A stretch of DNA of 57,616 bases from contig CAKTIM010000012.1 of the NCBI GenBank assembly GCA_934565795.1, positions 1-57,616 of the forward strand, given 5' to 3'. Shown here piece by piece: positions 24,240-31,083 of this stretch; the stretch's first letter is position 1, and each line of letters starts with the position of its first letter. The stretch is from an uncultured Oscillospiraceae bacterium. Its GTDB lineage: Bacteria > Bacillota > Clostridia > Oscillospirales > Oscillospiraceae. Position numbers and translations under genes: made by a program. The notes below the pieces were generated by a model. That model saw only the letters and a program-made list of their open reading frames with translations, searched no databases and was not told where the DNA came from.

Positions 24240-24268
24240 ATTATAATACAGCGGAGCGGAAATGTCAA
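24240..24268 (-). promoter_or_regulatory. Consensus promoter of the Cys-rich membrane protein gene
   Basis: On the minus strand a perfect TTGACA (24268-24263) and TATAAT (24245-24240) are separated by 17 bases. It is one of the strongest promoters in the window. Confidence 0.88.
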
Positions 24269-24270
24269 TA

Positions 24271-24285
24271 TGAGAATTGCTTTCA
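24271..24285. promoter_or_regulatory. Possible Fur/Zur-family operator
   Basis: TGAGAATTGCTTTCA is an imperfect 7-1-7 inverted repeat just upstream of the -35, similar in form to clostridial Fur-family boxes. Zinc uptake genes next door make a Zur-type regulator plausible. No regulator gene is in the window. Confidence 0.4.
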
Positions 24286-24317
24286 AATTTTAACAAACAG
24301 AAAAAAGAATGTAAACG

Positions 24318-24356
24318 AAGCCGCAGGCCTCCGTTTTGGGGAGGTCTGCGGCTTTT
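24318..24356. terminator. Terminator after the ATP-grasp gene
   Basis: GAAGCCGCAG pairs with CTGCGGCTTT around an inner CCTCC/GGAGG stem. T tracts are present in both orientations. It ends the esterase/ATP-grasp operon. Confidence 0.9.
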
Positions 24357-24366
24357 GCGGCAGGTA

Positions 24367-25557
24367 TCAGTAGGTAGCGGACATGTCCCTGTAGAACTGG
24401 TCAAGCTCCTCCTGGGTGTCGAAGGTGCAGACGTACATCTGGTTGGCCATTGCGCCGGACAGGGCGTCGGGGATGCGGCCCCACATTTTCAGGTGGTCGC
24501 GGTATTTCAGAGTGATCTCGTAGTCGTCCAGGCGGTAGGTGCGGCCATCCCGGCGGCCATAGAAGGCGCAGAAGTGGTGGTTGCCGATGGGCTTGGTGTT
24601 GGTATCGTAGACCACCATATCCGCCCAGATCTTATACACATCGGTCTCCTGGCTGTAGTTGTACATCTCCGGGGTATAGCCGCCGGCGGGGCGCATATTG
24701 ACCTCCAGGCCCAGGATATCGCCCTTTTTCCCCAGCCCCTCCTGATCCTCGTTCAGCACGAAGAATTCCAGGTGCACAAACCGGCTGGACACACCGAAAG
24801 CCTTTACCGTCCGCAGCCCTGCGTCCCGAATTCGGTCGGGCAGCTCCTTGACCAGGTAATAGCGGGAATCGCCGCCCTCGTTGACAATATCCATGATGGA
24901 AAGAGGGGTGATATTGCCGCTTTCAAACAGGGGATTGCCATGGGAATCGAGGATGGCGTCATAGGTCTGCACGAAGCCGTTGACGTATTCCTCCATGATG
25001 TAAACCGTGTCGTCCTTGGTGCTGATAAACCAGCGCACGTCGTCGTCATTGCGCAGCTTATAGGTGTTGTTCGCCCCCACGCCGTCGTCGGGCTTGACCA
25101 CCACGGGGTAGCCCACGTAGTTGGCGAACTCCAGCGCGTCGTCCAGCCCCTCTACCAGATGGTAGCGGGCGGTGGGCAGTCCGGCCTTGGCGTAGTAGCC
25201 CTTCATGGCGGATTTAAACTTGATCTTGGCCATGTCCGGCAGCTTGGGGCCGGTGGTGATGTTGAACTCGGTGCGAAGCCGGGCATCCCGCATCAGCCAG
25301 TATTCATTGTTGGATTCCAGCCAGTCGATCTTGCCGTACTTGTAGGTGAAGAAGGCCACGGCCTTGAATACCTCGTCGTAGTTTTCCAGGGAGGAAACCT
25401 TGTAGTATTCGTCCAGGGAATCCTTCAGCTCCTTCAGAAGCTCATCGTAGGGACTGTCGCCGATGCCCAGCACCCGCATGCCGTTGTTCTTCAGCTCCCG
25501 GCAGAAGCGCCAGTAGGTCGCAGGGAAATTGGGGGAGATAAAAATAAAGTTCTTCAT
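24367..25557 (-). CDS. ATP-grasp carboxylate ligase-like protein, 396 aa
   Basis: The N-terminus FIFISPNFPATYWRFCREL is a Rossmann-like pre-ATP-grasp domain. ATP-grasp motifs follow: FKSAMKGYYAKAGLPTARY (near 115), YPVVVKPDDGVGANNTY (P-loop-like lysine near 150) and GLEVNMRPAGGYTPEM (metal-binding Asn/Glu near 280). These enzymes activate a carboxylate with ATP and join it to an amine or thiol. The substrate cannot be deduced. It is the third gene of a cluster with two alpha/beta-hydrolases, so it may act on a peptide or ester-linked compound that they process. MITE copy 6 interrupts the operon just upstream. Confidence 0.82.
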   Translation of the reverse strand: MKNFIFISPNFPATYWRFCRELKNNGMRVLGIGDSPYDELLKELKDSLDEYYKVSSLENYDEVFKAVAFFTYKYGKIDWLESNNEYWLMRDARLRTEFNITTGPKLPDMAKIKFKSAMKGYYAKAGLPTARYHLVEGLDDALEFANYVGYPVVVKPDDGVGANNTYKLRNDDDVRWFISTKDDTVYIMEEYVNGFVQTYDAILDSHGNPLFESGNITPLSIMDIVNEGGDSRYYLVKELPDRIRDAGLRTVKAFGVSSRFVHLEFFVLNEDQEGLGKKGDILGLEVNMRPAGGYTPEMYNYSQETDVYKIWADMVVYDTNTKPIGNHHFCAFYGRRDGRTYRLDDYEITLKYRDHLKMWGRIPDALSGAMANQMYVCTFDTQEELDQFYRDMSATY

Positions 25558-25591
25558 ATCGATCTCTCTTTCACAGAAAGTGATAAATTAC

Positions 25592-25759
25592 TAAGGAACC
25601 TCTGAATAAATTGTCTGCGGCTGAGCAGCGGATCTTTTTCCCCAGCTGTGCAGTATCAAAAGTGGGAAATACATACAGTATTCCTCCGCTTTTGATACTT
25701 TCATCTGGCGAAAAATCTCTCGCTGTCAGCTCTTGCCGATTTAATCAGAGCTTCCCTAA
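25592..25759. repeat. MITE-like structured repeat, copy 6 (168 bp, reverse orientation)
   Basis: It starts TAAGGAACCTCTGAATAAAT and ends ATCAGAGCTTCCCTAA. CAGTATCAAAAGTGG pairs with CCGCTTTTGATACT. The tail is followed by an extra GGTTCCCTAA at 25761-25770, a second MITE end, as if two insertions or an excision scar were stacked. The terminal repeat provides the last codons and TAG stop of the esterase at 25756. Confidence 0.86.
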
Positions 25760-26514
25760 AGGTTCCCTAAAAACCACGGTAAATAGGTTTCCACCATTTT
25801 GAACCACCAGGGCCAGTCGTGGTTCACATCAAAGCCCCAGTATTCAAACCGGGTGTGGATGCCCTTTTGGGCGCACACGGTATCCAGGCGGCGGGTGCTC
25901 TCCACCAGCACATCCTCCCACGCGCCCTGGCCGCAGACGATCAGGGATTTCTGATGGTTGTACATATCCATCCAGGGGTGGTCGGGGGCCATGTTTGCCA
26001 GGTAGTACACCGGGCAGTTGTTATACACCAGGTCGTCGCAATAGTCGCCGAAGAATTCCCCGCTGTCATACAGGCCGGAGATGGCAAAGCAGCTGTCGAA
26101 TAGGTCGGGGCGGCGGTAATAGAGGTTGGCCGCATGCATCGCGCCCATGGACGCGCCGAAGGTCATAATGCCCTGGTCGTAGCCGTTGCGCTCCCCGCTG
26201 AGGTGGCGGATATAGGGAACCAGCTCCTCCATGATGTAGTGCACCCAGCGCTCGTGATTCTCGATGCGCCGGCGGTTATCCGCTCCCACGGCCGCCCAGG
26301 ACTCATTGTCGATGCAGTCACAGGCGTACACGGTACAGCGCCCAGCCTCGATCCAGGGTGCCCAATGGTCGATCATGCCGAAGTTTTCAAAGTCGAAGAA
26401 CCGCCCGCCCTGGCAGGGAATGAAGAGCACGGGCTTTCCGGCGTGGCCGTAGACCTTGAATTCCATATCCCGGTTCAGGTGGCTGCTGTAGTGCTTAAAA
26501 TAACGAATTTCCAT
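25756..26514 (-). CDS. Putative esterase (Fes/EsteraseD-type alpha/beta hydrolase), 252 aa
   Basis: PF00756-type fold: an N-terminal beta region (RYFKHYSSHLNRDMEFKVYG), the nucleophile elbow MTFGASMGAMHAAN (Ser in GASMGA, near residue 120), an Asp-bearing loop and the late histidine in FDVNHDWPWW. The start has TAGGAGAG upstream and lies 10 bases past the preceding gene's stop. The C-terminus PWFLGNL ends inside the MITE terminal repeat, so its last few residues have been rewritten by the insertion. It likely cleaves an ester or lactone. Substrate unknown. Confidence 0.85.
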   Translation of the reverse strand: MEIRYFKHYSSHLNRDMEFKVYGHAGKPVLFIPCQGGRFFDFENFGMIDHWAPWIEAGRCTVYACDCIDNESWAAVGADNRRRIENHERWVHYIMEELVPYIRHLSGERNGYDQGIMTFGASMGAMHAANLYYRRPDLFDSCFAISGLYDSGEFFGDYCDDLVYNNCPVYYLANMAPDHPWMDMYNHQKSLIVCGQGAWEDVLVESTRRLDTVCAQKGIHTRFEYWGFDVNHDWPWWFKMVETYLPWFLGNL

Positions 26515-26524
26515 ATTCTCTCTC

Positions 26525-27280
26525 CTACAGGCTCAGGCATTCCATAAAGACGGGAATCTGCTTTTCCCAGGATGCCTCGCAATGGGTACCCCCCGGTGCA
26601 ATCCGAAGCGTCACATTCACGCCCTTTACCATCAGCAGCTGGGCGGTGGAGATCAGCGCGGCGGCGGTGCCGGGGTGGTTATCAAGCTCCTTCTCGCCAT
26701 AATCCATATAGATACAGGAATCGCGGCCGATGCGGGCCTTAGCGATCAGCTCCAGCATTTTTCCCGGCGCGACCCACAGGCTCGGGCTGAGGCAGGCGGC
26801 GCGCTGGAACACGTCGTTATAGGCCGCTGCCGCGTACAGCGCCATCAGGCCGCCCATGGAGGAGCCGGCCACAATGGTGTGGAGACGGTCGGGAAGCGTG
26901 CGGTAGTGCTCGTCAATATATGGCTTCAGCTCCCGCACCAGCCAGTTCATATAGGTGCGGCCCTTGCCGCTGACCCTGCCCAGCGCAGCATCGGCAAAGC
27001 TGACCGGGGCATATTCTGCCAGACGGCGGGAGCCCTGGTGGTTGCATTCCACGGCGACGACGATCAGCTCCTTTTGCGTCCCGTCCAGGTAATCCCCCAG
27101 CCCCCAGGACTTTCCATAGGTGGCATCCTCATCGAAAAATACGTTGTGCCCGTCGAACATGTACATCACGCTGTAGCGGCGCTCAGCAGCCTCTTGATAG
27201 GATTGGGGCAGGTAAATATATGCCCTGCGCGGCGTGTCGCCGGACAGCTGCGGGATCGTTAGCTCCCATTTGCGAACCAT
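26525..27280 (-). CDS. Putative esterase (Fes/EsteraseD-type alpha/beta hydrolase), first of cluster, 251 aa
   Basis: The N-terminal YIYLPQSYQEAAERRYSVMY and MFDGHNVFFDEDATYG are typical of PF00756 esterases. The nucleophile is Ser in VAGSSMGGLMALYAA (near residue 138); a DYGEKE acid loop and a late His in GGTHCEASW complete the triad. No signal peptide is present, so it acts in the cytoplasm. A consensus promoter lies 50-80 bases upstream. It differs clearly from the second esterase, so this is a functional pair rather than a recent duplication. Confidence 0.87.
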   Translation of the reverse strand: MVRKWELTIPQLSGDTPRRAYIYLPQSYQEAAERRYSVMYMFDGHNVFFDEDATYGKSWGLGDYLDGTQKELIVVAVECNHQGSRRLAEYAPVSFADAALGRVSGKGRTYMNWLVRELKPYIDEHYRTLPDRLHTIVAGSSMGGLMALYAAAAYNDVFQRAACLSPSLWVAPGKMLELIAKARIGRDSCIYMDYGEKELDNHPGTAAALISTAQLLMVKGVNVTLRIAPGGTHCEASWEKQIPVFMECLSL

Positions 27281-27330
27281 GGAATCCGCTTCCCTCTTCC
27301 TTTGTTCAATCTGATAAATTTCTAGAGTAC

Positions 27331-27359
27331 AGTATATCGAATTTACCCACGATTGTCAA
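27331..27359 (-). promoter_or_regulatory. Promoter of the esterase/ATP-grasp operon
   Basis: On the minus strand TTGACA (27359-27354) and TATACT (27336-27331) are 17 bases apart. Confidence 0.85.
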
Positions 27360-27383
27360 CTAAAAAGCGAGATTTGTACATCT

Positions 27384-27413
27384 ATAAAAATCATCCGCCC
27401 ACAAGGGGCGGAC
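27384..27413 (-). terminator. Terminator after the PHP gene
   Basis: On the minus strand TCCGCCC pairs with GGGCGGA and leads into TGATTTTTA. It lies about 110 bases after the PHP stop, ending the mutY-PHP unit. The 100 bases between are A+T-rich with no gene. Confidence 0.72.
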
Positions 27414-27520
27414 AGTTTGTTCAGAGTGTATAAACGAAATAAATGAAATATGTGAAATCTTCCGATTCACTTTCCGAAAACTGGATTTGGCAGAATACAC
27501 AAATTGGAGGCAGCCCCGCC

Positions 27521-28312
27521 TCACCCGGTCTCCCGGTGAAAAATCGGCTCCCGGCCCTGGAAGGTGCACACATAGCCGAAAATATCCATGAGCACCCGGC
27601 AGCCCTCCCGGCAGTATTGCCCCACCCGGTCGGTGGTGTGGGCATCGGAGCCGACGGTGACGATCTTGCCTCCCAGCTCCCGGAAGCGGCGGAAATAATC
27701 GGCGGTGGGCAGATAGCCGCCGCAGCGATCCACGCCGCTGGTGTTCAGCTCCAGGCCCTTTCCCTTGACGGCCAGGGTGCGCAGAATCTCATCGATGATC
27801 TGGCTGTGGTCGGCGTAGGCAAGAGGCGCTTTCACCGGGCTGCCCTTTCCCTTGTGCAGATAGGTCATGTGGGCAAGCACGTCAAAATCATCGTTTGCCT
27901 GCACGCAAGCAAGCATTCCTTCAAAATAGCGCCGCTGGGCCTGATAAACCGTCTTGCCCTGCCAGTAGGGGGCGAAATAAACGTCCACATCGTCCACAAA
28001 ATGCACGGAGCCCAGGATAAAATCATAGTTCCGGCGGGCGATATCCTGCCGCATCCGGGCTTGGTTGTCGGGATAAAGGCCATATTCCATTCCCCGGCGA
28101 ATCTTCAGGCAGCTGCTTTCCAGGCCGTCATATTCCGCGCCGTAAGCCTCTTCGGTGAATATCATCGTCTGCTCCTGCGCGCCGCGGACATAGTCCATGT
28201 GGTCGGTAAAGCAGATTTCCCGCAGCCCGGCGCGCTCCGCCGCCTGCACCAGCGCCGCGCCGGTATCGTGGCCGTCGAAAGAGACGCGGGAGTGCATATG
28301 GTAGTCAAACAT
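27521..28312 (-). CDS. PHP-domain phosphatase (histidinol-phosphatase type), 263 aa
   Basis: A TIM-barrel metal-dependent phosphoesterase. Metal ligands are in FDYHMHSRVSFDG (HxH) at the N-terminus, FTDHMDYV near residue 35, and GSVHFVDD and VLAHMTYLH further along, closing with GSDAHTTDRVG. These match HisK/PHP-type histidinol phosphatases. No other histidine biosynthesis gene is nearby, so the physiological substrate may differ. The ATG at 28312 overlaps the 3' end of mutY by 8 bases, so translation is coupled. The longer frame is an artefact. Confidence 0.85.
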   Translation of the reverse strand: MFDYHMHSRVSFDGHDTGAALVQAAERAGLREICFTDHMDYVRGAQEQTMIFTEEAYGAEYDGLESSCLKIRRGMEYGLYPDNQARMRQDIARRNYDFILGSVHFVDDVDVYFAPYWQGKTVYQAQRRYFEGMLACVQANDDFDVLAHMTYLHKGKGSPVKAPLAYADHSQIIDEILRTLAVKGKGLELNTSGVDRCGGYLPTADYFRRFRELGGKIVTVGSDAHTTDRVGQYCREGCRVLMDIFGYVCTFQGREPIFHRETG

Positions 28313-29354
28313 GGTCGATTTCCTCCCAGAATTGGCGGAACGCCGTGGGCAGCGCCGCCTGTGCATTGATTTCTTCTTTTGTAAACCACTGAAAGCCGCC
28401 GGTGCAGTCCGCTATTTCCAGATAAAAGCCCCGCAGGTTCCACTGAATGTGGGTGAAGATGTGCTTTCGCTCCACCTGGCGGCCCAGTTCCCTGGGGGTG
28501 ACACCCATCCCCTCCAGCGCCTTCAGCGCCTGGGGCAGCTCCAGCTTGCCAGGGACATTGGGAAATTCCCACAACCCCGCCAGAAGTCCTTTGTCATCCC
28601 GCTTGTGCAGCGCGTAGCGGCCGCCGCAGGAGAGGATGAATACCGTTCTGTCCTCCTGGCGCTTCTCCCGCTTGGGGGAGCGGACGGGCAGGGTCTCCGC
28701 CGTCCCGCTCTGGCAGCCGGTACAGATCATCCGGCAGGGGCATGCGTCGCACTGGGGCTTCCAATTGGGGCCGCACAGGGTCGCGCCCAGCTCCATCAGG
28801 CTTTGGGTAAACTCCCCGGCGTTTTTTGGATAAATGGCAGCCAGAGCAGAACGCACCCTTTTCTTCGTCTCCGGCAGGTCGATGGAGGCCCCGTCGCCGG
28901 TAAGCCGGGCGCACACCCGCAGCACATTCCCGTCCACCGCCGGAGTGGGCAGGTCGTAGGCGATGGAGCAAATCGCCCCCGCCGTATATTCCCCGATGCC
29001 CGGCAGGGCCAGGATTTCATCATGGGTCTTGGGGAATGCCCCGCCGTATTTCTCCACGATTACCTGGGCCGCCTTTTTCAGGTTGCGCACCCGGCTGTAG
29101 TAGCCCAGGCCCTCCCACAGCTTGTGGAGCCGCTCGTCGTCACAGGCGGCCAGGGCGCGGATATCTGGAAGTTCTGTCAAAAACCGGGCATAATACCCCT
29201 TGACGGCCTCCACGCGGGTCTGCTGAAGCATAATTTCGGAAACCCAGATGTGATAGGCGTCCCGATCCTCCCGCCAGGGGAGACTGCGCCGGTTGGCCCG
29301 GTACCAGGGCGGCAGCAGCCGCGCCAGAGCGGCGGGAACGGCATATTCCTGCAT
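28305..29354 (-). CDS. mutY: Adenine DNA glycosylase MutY, 349 aa
   Basis: MutY removes adenine mispaired with 8-oxoguanine. SEIMLQQTRVEAV carries the conserved catalytic Glu, ALPGIGEYTAGAICSIAY is the helix-hairpin-helix, and PAVDGNVLRV holds the catalytic Asp. The 4Fe-4S cysteines are in CGPNWKPQCDACPCRMIC. A C-terminal NUDIX-like domain (from about residue 225, GLLAGLWEFPNV) recognises the oxoguanine. Length is normal. AAAGGGATA precedes the start MQEYAVP. A perfect promoter lies 30-60 bases upstream, and a PHP gene follows in the same unit. Confidence 0.93.
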   Translation of the reverse strand: MQEYAVPAALARLLPPWYRANRRSLPWREDRDAYHIWVSEIMLQQTRVEAVKGYYARFLTELPDIRALAACDDERLHKLWEGLGYYSRVRNLKKAAQVIVEKYGGAFPKTHDEILALPGIGEYTAGAICSIAYDLPTPAVDGNVLRVCARLTGDGASIDLPETKKRVRSALAAIYPKNAGEFTQSLMELGATLCGPNWKPQCDACPCRMICTGCQSGTAETLPVRSPKREKRQEDRTVFILSCGGRYALHKRDDKGLLAGLWEFPNVPGKLELPQALKALEGMGVTPRELGRQVERKHIFTHIQWNLRGFYLEIADCTGGFQWFTKEEINAQAALPTAFRQFWEEIDHV

Positions 29355-29385
29355 ATTTTTTATCCCTTTCGACAATTCTGGTGCT

Positions 29386-29414
29386 ATTATACAGACAGAA
29401 TACCCCCTTGTCAA
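29386..29414 (-). promoter_or_regulatory. Consensus promoter of mutY-PHP
   Basis: On the minus strand a perfect TTGACA (29414-29409) and TATAAT (29391-29386) are 17 bases apart. Confidence 0.9.
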
Positions 29415-29487
29415 GGACGGGGCACGGAGGAAATATTTTAATGTTTTCAGCTGGCTTTTTCAGGATTTTTCGTGCGGAGGAAGAAAA

Positions 29488-30879
29488 ATGAAGAGATTTT
29501 TATTTCCGCTTCTTATGCTGCTCCTCATGGCAGGGACGGCGGCGGCCGAGGACGTATCGTCGGTGGAATGTATCATTACCGCCACAGGCATCCAGCGCCG
29601 GGAGGCGCTGTTTGACATGGAGCTGGAGGCCTCTCAGGACGTACGGGCGGACGCCTGCCTCACCCTGAGCGCGCAGGACGGGATCTCCGGCCTCTACCTG
29701 GTGTTCGACCTGCCCTATGGGGCCGTCACGCTGACCGAGGACGAGCGTACCGTCCAGGTGGATACCGGCGGGGTGCTCCACTATTATCTGGACGTGGAGC
29801 ACGCCCTGGGGCGGCTGCCCCAGAGCGTCAGCCTGACCTTTTCCTCCGGCGAAGCCAGGCTCAACGAGCTTCGCGTCCTTACGCCCGGGGCGCTTCCCGA
29901 CTGGGTGCAGCAGTGGCAGACCATCCCGGCAGGCGGGGCCGACCTGCTTCTGCTCTCCACCCACGGGGACGACGAACAGCTCTTTTTTGCCGGGCTGCTC
30001 CCCTGGTACGCAGCGGAGAAAGGCATGCGGGTGCAGGTGGTGTATTTCACCGACCACCGCAATATGGTGCCCTATCGGGTGCACGAGATGCTCAATGGCC
30101 TGTGGGCCGTGGGCGTGCGGGACTATCCCGTGTTCGGCGCGTTCCCGGATTATTACACCTTCGACATGGAGGACGCCTATGGATTTTATGAATCCGAGGG
30201 CTATTCCAGGCAGGCACTTCTGGGCTTCGTGGTGGAGAACCTGCGCTACTACCGCCCCCTGGTGGCGGTGGGACACGACGAGCGCGGGGAATACGGCCAC
30301 GGGATGCACCAGCTCACGTCGGATCTTCTGAAGCAGGCGGCAAAATGCAGCGCCGATCCCGCCCAGTTCCCGGAATCGGCGGAAGAATATGGTGCCTACC
30401 AGGTACCAAAGACCTACCTGCATCTGTATGGAGAAAATCCGATCACCATGAACTGGGACATCCCTATGGAATCCTTCGGCGGAAAAACCGCCTATGAGGT
30501 GAGCCGCGACCTGGGCTTCCCCGCCCACGCCAGCCAGCAGGCGGATTTTGCCTGGTACTTCCGCGGCGCAGATCGTGCGGCGGAGGTGGAGCGCTACAGC
30601 CCCTGCAATTTTGGCCTCTACTACTCCACCGTAGGAGCGGACACCGGCGAGGGAGATTTCTTTGAAAATCTGGAGCCGTTCCTCCACCCGGAAGAGCCAG
30701 AGCCGACCCAGCCCGCCCCGCTGCCCACCCAGCAGCCGGATCCCTCCCCTGCCCCCCGCGCCGCCGCGCCAGTCTCCGCTGCGGACACAAATTGGCTCGC
30801 CATCCCCGCCACCGGCACCGCCGCCCTGGCCCTGCTGGCCGCCAGCTTCTCCTGCTCCCGCCGCAAAGAAAAAAATTAA
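29488..30879 (+). CDS. Secreted, membrane-anchored PIG-L family deacetylase, 463 aa
   Basis: The signal peptide is MKRFLFPLLMLLLMAGTAAA. A beta-rich N-terminal region (about 20-135) precedes a PIG-L/LmbE deacetylase domain: LLLLSTHGDDEQLFFAGLLP (metal-binding His-Asp-Asp) and VAVGHDERGEYGHGMHQLTS (second His pair). The C-terminus has a Pro-rich spacer (EPEPTQPAPLPTQQPDP), a membrane helix and a basic RRKEK tail, without an LPXTG motif. The family removes N-acetyl groups from GlcNAc-containing lipids or glycans, so an extracellular cell-wall or glycan target is likely. GGAGGAAG precedes the ATG. Confidence 0.88.
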   Translation: MKRFLFPLLMLLLMAGTAAAEDVSSVECIITATGIQRREALFDMELEASQDVRADACLTLSAQDGISGLYLVFDLPYGAVTLTEDERTVQVDTGGVLHYYLDVEHALGRLPQSVSLTFSSGEARLNELRVLTPGALPDWVQQWQTIPAGGADLLLLSTHGDDEQLFFAGLLPWYAAEKGMRVQVVYFTDHRNMVPYRVHEMLNGLWAVGVRDYPVFGAFPDYYTFDMEDAYGFYESEGYSRQALLGFVVENLRYYRPLVAVGHDERGEYGHGMHQLTSDLLKQAAKCSADPAQFPESAEEYGAYQVPKTYLHLYGENPITMNWDIPMESFGGKTAYEVSRDLGFPAHASQQADFAWYFRGADRAAEVERYSPCNFGLYYSTVGADTGEGDFFENLEPFLHPEEPEPTQPAPLPTQQPDPSPAPRAAAPVSAADTNWLAIPATGTAALALLAASFSCSRRKEKN

Positions 30880-30902
30880 GGCTTTTTTCAAAAAAGCCCT
30901 TG
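30878..30902 (+). terminator. Terminator after the PIG-L gene
   Basis: AAGGCTTTTTT pairs with AAAAAAGCCCTT around one base. It overlaps the last base of the stop codon. Confidence 0.75.
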
Positions 30903-30928
30903 CATTTTCCCCTCCGATATGCTATTAT
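30900..30928 (+). promoter_or_regulatory. Promoter of tRNA-Arg
   Basis: TTGCAT at 30900-30905 and TATTAT at 30923-30928 have a 17-base spacer, 28 bases before the tRNA. Confidence 0.7.
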
Positions 30929-30955
30929 ATCTCAGCACTCAGCGATGCAGTGTAT

Positions 30956-31032
30956 GCGCCAGTAGCTCAGCTGGATAGAGTGACTGACTACGAATCAGTA
31001 GGTCGGGGGTTCGAGTCCCTTCTGGCGTACCA
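30956..31032 (+). tRNA. tRNA-Arg, anticodon ACG
   Basis: A complete cloverleaf can be folded: acceptor stem GCGCCAG with CTGGCGT (first pair G-U), D-loop AGCTCAGCTGGATAGAG, anticodon stem ACTGA/TCAGT with loop CTACGAA (anticodon at 30990-30992), and T-loop GTTCGAGTC. The CCA end is encoded at 31030-31032. It is intact despite the mobile element that starts immediately downstream. Confidence 0.96.
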
Positions 31033-31083
31033 TGACGAGTGTTCTTATAGGATCTGATCCTTTGAGAACACTCGTCATTTTTA
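31032..31083 (+). terminator. Perfect 14-bp hairpin after tRNA-Arg
   Basis: ATGACGAGTGTTCT (31032-31045) pairs perfectly with AGAACACTCGTCAT (31065-31078), with a smaller AGGATC/GATCCT stem in the loop and TTTTTA after it. It works as a terminator for the tRNA on the plus strand. It also lies at the presumed left boundary of the mobile element, so part of it may belong to the attachment site. Confidence 0.82.

Noticed and set aside
30956..31083. A direct repeat of the tRNA 3' end as an attachment site
   Set aside because: No second copy of the tRNA end is visible in the window, and serine recombinases generally use very short cores.
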